Source: Desulfosporosinus hippei DSM 8344 (GTDB lineage: Bacteria; Bacillota; Desulfitobacteriia; Desulfitobacteriales; Desulfitobacteriaceae). Taken from it: DNA of 64,000 bases. Where the stretch lies: positions 62,001-126,000 of the forward strand of contig NZ_FNCP01000014.1 in assembly GCF_900100785.1 (NCBI RefSeq), written 5' to 3'. The notes below the pieces were generated by a model. It was not told the origin of the DNA, ran no database searches, and was given only the letters and a program-made list of their open reading frames with translations. The first letter of the stretch is position 1. Each line of letters opens with the position of its first letter. The translations under genes and the position numbers were made by a program. Shown piece by piece: positions 60,560-64,000 of the stretch.

Positions 60560-63319
60560 ATGAATCCTAATCAATACTTAATCTGGTTAAATGGCGAAGA
60601 TAAGACAGAAGAGGTTGAAACGTATAATAATGCAGGTTATATGGTGCATGTAATCTTCAATAATAATTCTCGTCAGTATTCTTATCATCCCAGCAACACC
60701 TTTATTCGTGAAAATCCGACGACGATTAATATGGAAGATAAAGCAGCCTATTGGGGGGACATGCCGCTGTATGATGTTGAATATATCTTGGATTTTGGGC
60801 TGATGGTAAGAGTTAGATTCAGGCAGAAGAGCAAAAGCCAGGTGTTCAACAAGACGGAATTAAGGATAAAAAGCAACGGCATCAATGAAACGGGAAAAGA
60901 CATCCTGGAATATTGGAAAGAAATTGCGCACTTCAGTCCCATAGAAGGTGAAGCTGAATCTTTTCTGGAAAAGGTGTTCGATAAACTTACGTTTGTCAGT
61001 CCGGAAAGTGTTCTCGGCAGTTATATCAATAAAAGACCTCTGCAAAAACTTGCCCCCGATCTCCAGAACCTTATTTTTCCGTTCCGTTTTAATCTGAATC
61101 AAAAGAAGGCCCTGGAGAACGCGCTGTCATATAATATTTCGATTATTGAAGGGCCTCCGGGAACGGGTAAAACCCAATCCATTCTGAATATTCTCGTTAA
61201 TTTAATTACCCGGAACAAAACGGTTGCCGTCGTATCCGATAATAATACGGCAGTTAAAAATGTGAAAGACAAGCTGGAGAAAGACGGCTATGGATTTCTA
61301 ATAGCTGCCTTGGGAAGCAATAAGAACAAAGGAGAGTTTTTCAGCTGTTTGCCCCAAGGCAATGTGCAGGACTGGGACCGGGGAGTTCAGAAAGAGGATC
61401 TGACAGCAAAGATCACCAATCTAAATACTAAAATCAACCGTCTGCTTGAAGTTAATGTTGAGAAGGCACGAATTCAGCAGCAACTTGCCTCTTTCCTGAC
61501 AGAACAGGAGCATTTTGAGGCCTATTACGAGAAACAAGAAATTCCGGAGATTCAAAAGCTTTCTTTTTATAGTACCAGCCCTGAAAAAATTATTGCCTTC
61601 TTAGCTGATAGTTATCTGGCTAACCAAAGAGGAACGGCGGATAGTTTTCTTTATAAGATCAAGCTGTTGTTTTCTTACGGTTTTAAAGATTTCAAATCTC
61701 TTTTAAGAAATGACATGGACCTGGTCATCAATCTGCAGCGGAAATTTTATCAATTAAAGATAGAAGCTTTGACAGAGCAAAAAGCAAAATTGGCCAAAGA
61801 ATTGGCGGACGATTCATTTGATCAATTATTGGAAAAGCATCAGCAGACTTCCGAGTTGCTGTTCAGGGAAGCGTTGGTTAAAAAATACCGTAACCAAAAG
61901 CTTCCCCAGTTTACAATCAAAAATTATAAACCGATGTTTGCTGAATTCATCCAACACTTTCCTATTGTCCTGAGCACAACTTACTCGTTGCGCAATTCGC
62001 TTCCGAATAATTACCTTTTAGACTATGTCATCATTGATGAATCCTCCCAGGTGAATTTATTGACGGGCGTATTGGCGCTTTCCTGCTGCAAAAATGCCAT
62101 TATTGTCGGGGATACCAAGCAGCTGCCGCAGATCGTTGATGGGAAGAAAATAGGTAAACTGTCTAAACAGGTTTCTGATCCTGTTTTTAATTATTTTGAA
62201 CATAATATTTTGTCGTCAATTCTTGCTCTGTATGGGGAGAAGGATATTCCTCAGGTGATGCTGAAAGAGCACTATCGCTGCCATCCCAAAATTATTGAAT
62301 TTTGCAATCAGAAATATTATGAAGGCGGCTTGGTTCCTTTCACTCAAGAGGATATGGAGGCCAATCCTTTAATTCTCTATCGTACCCCAGAGGGCAATCA
62401 TATGCGCAATGTTACTACAGGTGTGAAACCGGGAAAATACAATCAGAGAGAAATAGATGTAGTAGTCCGGGAGGTATTGCAGAATCCCAGTATAGCTCAG
62501 AATAGTGAGGAAATCGGCTTTACAACACCTTATGTCAAGCAGGTTAGCGCAGCTGCCGGACTGCTTCCGAAAGAAATCCAGTGTGACACTATTCATAAAT
62601 ATCAGGGGCGGGAAAAGAAGATCATGATTATGTCAACCGTCTTGGATGACACCAGGGACGGAAAAACCGGCCTCCGCTTTGTGGATGATCCCTGTAAAAT
62701 CAATGTTGCCGTATCCAGAGCAATCAAGCAGTTTGTGCTGGTGACAGATCACTCTTTATTCCAGCGGCGGGGAAAAGAAATCGGCGATTTGATCCGCTAC
62801 ATGGAGTACAATACGTTGGACCAGAATATTATTGAAAGCCGAATTGTCTCCGTATTTGATCTCTTGTACAAAGAATATTCCGCGAAACTGCATTCTTTCA
62901 GCCAAAGGCTGAACCGGCGCTCAAAATACAAATCTCAAAACATTATCTATACGCTTTTAAACGACATTCTTAAGGAAAAGCAGTATGATAATTTGAGCTT
63001 TACTACGGAGGTCATGGTGAAAAATCTCCTCAAGAGTCCGGAAAAGCTTACCCCACAGGAACAACGTTATGTTAACAATAGAGCATCCGTTGACGTCGTC
63101 ATATTCCATAAGCAGGATAAGCAGCCTGTTCTGATTATCGAGGTGGATGGGTTTGCTTTTCATGAAAACAATCCCTCGCAACTAGAGAAGGATGCCATGA
63201 AAGATGAGATTTTGCGGAAATATGAGTTTTCCTTTTTGAGGTTGCCCACTAATGGCAGCGGGGAAGAAGGTAAGATTAGAAGTCAGCTGGATGTTGCTCT
63301 GAAGGCAGTGCGAAACTAA
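60560..63319 (+). CDS. SF1 (UPF1/DNA2-like) helicase with C-terminal nuclease domain
   Basis: The 919-residue protein has Walker A EGPPGTGKTQS (about 197), Walker B YVIIDESSQ (about 490), GDTKQLPQI, LKEHYRCHP, TIHKYQGREK and INVAVSRA, the full SF1 AAA_11/AAA_12 set. After residue 825 a small PD-(D/E)xK-like domain (ASVDVVIFHK, LIIEVDGFAFH, RKYEFSFLRLP) follows, of the DUF2726/very-short-patch type. It begins 63 nt after the helicase on the same strand, so it is probably a fourth member of the operon and may supply DNA cleavage. The published three-gene Shango systems that I know do not include it. Confidence 0.85.
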   Translation: MNPNQYLIWLNGEDKTEEVETYNNAGYMVHVIFNNNSRQYSYHPSNTFIRENPTTINMEDKAAYWGDMPLYDVEYILDFGLMVRVRFRQKSKSQVFNKTELRIKSNGINETGKDILEYWKEIAHFSPIEGEAESFLEKVFDKLTFVSPESVLGSYINKRPLQKLAPDLQNLIFPFRFNLNQKKALENALSYNISIIEGPPGTGKTQSILNILVNLITRNKTVAVVSDNNTAVKNVKDKLEKDGYGFLIAALGSNKNKGEFFSCLPQGNVQDWDRGVQKEDLTAKITNLNTKINRLLEVNVEKARIQQQLASFLTEQEHFEAYYEKQEIPEIQKLSFYSTSPEKIIAFLADSYLANQRGTADSFLYKIKLLFSYGFKDFKSLLRNDMDLVINLQRKFYQLKIEALTEQKAKLAKELADDSFDQLLEKHQQTSELLFREALVKKYRNQKLPQFTIKNYKPMFAEFIQHFPIVLSTTYSLRNSLPNNYLLDYVIIDESSQVNLLTGVLALSCCKNAIIVGDTKQLPQIVDGKKIGKLSKQVSDPVFNYFEHNILSSILALYGEKDIPQVMLKEHYRCHPKIIEFCNQKYYEGGLVPFTQEDMEANPLILYRTPEGNHMRNVTTGVKPGKYNQREIDVVVREVLQNPSIAQNSEEIGFTTPYVKQVSAAAGLLPKEIQCDTIHKYQGREKKIMIMSTVLDDTRDGKTGLRFVDDPCKINVAVSRAIKQFVLVTDHSLFQRRGKEIGDLIRYMEYNTLDQNIIESRIVSVFDLLYKEYSAKLHSFSQRLNRRSKYKSQNIIYTLLNDILKEKQYDNLSFTTEVMVKNLLKSPEKLTPQEQRYVNNRASVDVVIFHKQDKQPVLIIEVDGFAFHENNPSQLEKDAMKDEILRKYEFSFLRLPTNGSGEEGKIRSQLDVALKAVRN

Positions 63320-63443
63320 AGGTGCATAAGATAGATCTGTATCACAATGAAAATGTTAATAAATGGAGGAACGTAATTGTATGCGTCGAACTAATTATTG
63401 GTGAAAATTACGCATTTTGAGACAGGGGTGTTGTTTTGAGATA

Positions 63444-63575
63444 GGGCGCCAATCAGATTTCATGACTGATTGGCGCCCGTTGTTTTTGAAATATTCCGTG
63501 ATTAATGGGAGGAAAAGCGGGAAGTTCGGCGAAAAAGAAACTATATGACAAACGTTGTCCAAAAAGCTGGAATCA
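63444..63575 (+). repeat. hairpin-headed dispersed repeat R1, copy 4
   Basis: A perfect 13-bp stem GGGCGCCAATCAG/CTGATTGGCGCCC followed by GTTGTTTTTG and the R1 tail, ending in GACAAACGTTGTCC. It lies 45 bp before the second DUF429 gene, the same layout as copy 2, so the pair forms the left end of a long direct repeat. Confidence 0.75.
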
Positions 63576-63619
63576 CCTGAGGATTAAATTAAAGCCAAGG
63601 GTTTTTGGAGGTAAATAAA

Positions 63620-64000
63620 ATGCATTATATCGGCATCGATCTAGCCTGGACCTATACCAATGAATCGGGAATCTGTGTGATTGCTGATAATGGAGAAATC
63701 ATCTATTGCGAGTCCAAGGTTTTCAGCGACGAAATGATTGCGGACATCGTTGCAGAGCATGCTCAAGAAGGAGCAATCGTGGGGATTGATGCTCCCTTAA
63801 TCGTGAATAACGAAACAGGTTCCAGATACTGTGACGGAGCTATTATGAGAGAGAAAATTCATGGTAAGAATCTGTCCGTTTTCACCTGCAGTAAAAGCTT
63901 TATGCTCAACCACTTCGGAGTAGTTCGAGGAGAAGAAGTCGTCAAAGCCATTCGGAAGCGGATGCCGGCTTTTGCCCTCACAGGAGACTTAAGCAGTGAA
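63620..64000 (+). CDS. DUF429-family protein, second copy (runs off the window)
   Basis: The visible 127 residues (MHYIGIDLAWTYTNESGICV onward) are about 95 percent identical to the gene at 37533, with changes concentrated in the first 60 codons. The start has GGAGGT about 7 nt upstream. The C-terminal part, including whether the COG4997-like domain is complete, lies outside the window. Together with repeat R1 it forms a direct repeat of at least 550 bp around the defence island. Confidence 0.85.
   Translation, partial: MHYIGIDLAWTYTNESGICVIADNGEIIYCESKVFSDEMIADIVAEHAQEGAIVGIDAPLIVNNETGSRYCDGAIMREKIHGKNLSVFTCSKSFMLNHFGVVRGEEVVKAIRKRMPAFALTGDLSSE

Noticed and set aside
37350-63600. prophage or integrative conjugative element
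   Set aside because: No capsid, tail, terminase, relaxase or type IV secretion genes are visible; the region contains only defence, surface and regulatory genes plus one damaged recombinase.
1-64000. CRISPR array
   Set aside because: No series of short direct repeats with regular unique spacers was seen on either strand; the repeats found are few, dispersed and of different types.

Overview
The window looks like a chromosomal segment of an anaerobic, flagellated, low-GC Gram-positive bacterium, most likely a clostridial member of the Desulfitobacterium/Desulfosporosinus group. This rests on the style of the housekeeping proteins, strong AGGAGG ribosome binding sites, a SigD/CsrA flagellar operon, formate-tetrahydrofolate ligase, and the HIT, YcdB-like, NatAB and polyferredoxin genes. 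The genus is inference; no rRNA or other marker is present.

Region 1 (1-14.35 kb) is ordinary core genome. It holds the end of fhs, a 3-methyladenine DNA glycosylase, an orphan OmpR-type response regulator, and a late flagellar operon: flgD, flgE, two tandem flgK paralogues, flgL, fliD, a FliT/FlgN-like chaperone, csrA, a 25-codon ORF coupled to fliS, fliS, and flagellin. csrA and flagellin each have their own consensus SigD promoter. Each promoter is followed about 30 nt later by nearly the same structured leader, with GGA motifs and a U-tract, which suggests a shared CsrA-responsive switch.

Region 2 (14.35-37.3 kb) is a mosaic of working accessory genes and decayed debris. Intact or plausible genes are a HIT protein, a HicA-like/antitoxin pair, a rhodanese-CAP lipoprotein, a NatAB-type ABC exporter, an SPL-family radical SAM protein, an MNT nucleotidyltransferase, a chemoreceptor, a DnaQ-like exonuclease, a TnpR/pRiA4b ORF-3-like protein, XRE regulators, an overlapping YcdB-like/L7L12-like/M50 protease operon, two redox enzymes and a polyferredoxin. 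Debris includes a broken polynucleotide kinase-phosphatase/ligase, a HicB fragment, a ketopantoate reductase fragment, repeated HIT 3' ends, an IS256-type transposase fragment and a chimeric scrap at 31.07-31.39 kb. Several short repeat families are scattered through this region and the next.

Region 3 (37.35-63.6 kb) is a defence island lying between two directly repeated copies of a hairpin element plus a DUF429 gene; the right copy runs off the window. Inside are three blocks. First, an operon of a nitrilase-fold protein, an SMC/Rad50-like ATPase with a zinc hook, and an HD-domain protein, an association I do not recognise as a named system. Second, a 5.1-kb segment bounded by a perfect 27-bp inverted repeat, carrying a radical SAM gene, an Avs-like STAND nuclease and a family 2 glycosyltransferase; a tyrosine recombinase gene (with one in-frame stop) ends inside the right repeat, so this looks like an invertible cassette. 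Third, a Shango-like operon (TerB-N protein, BrxD-like ATPase, Lhr-like helicase) with an added SF1 helicase-nuclease.

The best candidates for something new are the nitrilase/SMC/HD operon, the putative invertible STAND cassette, and the paired csrA/flagellin leader RNA.
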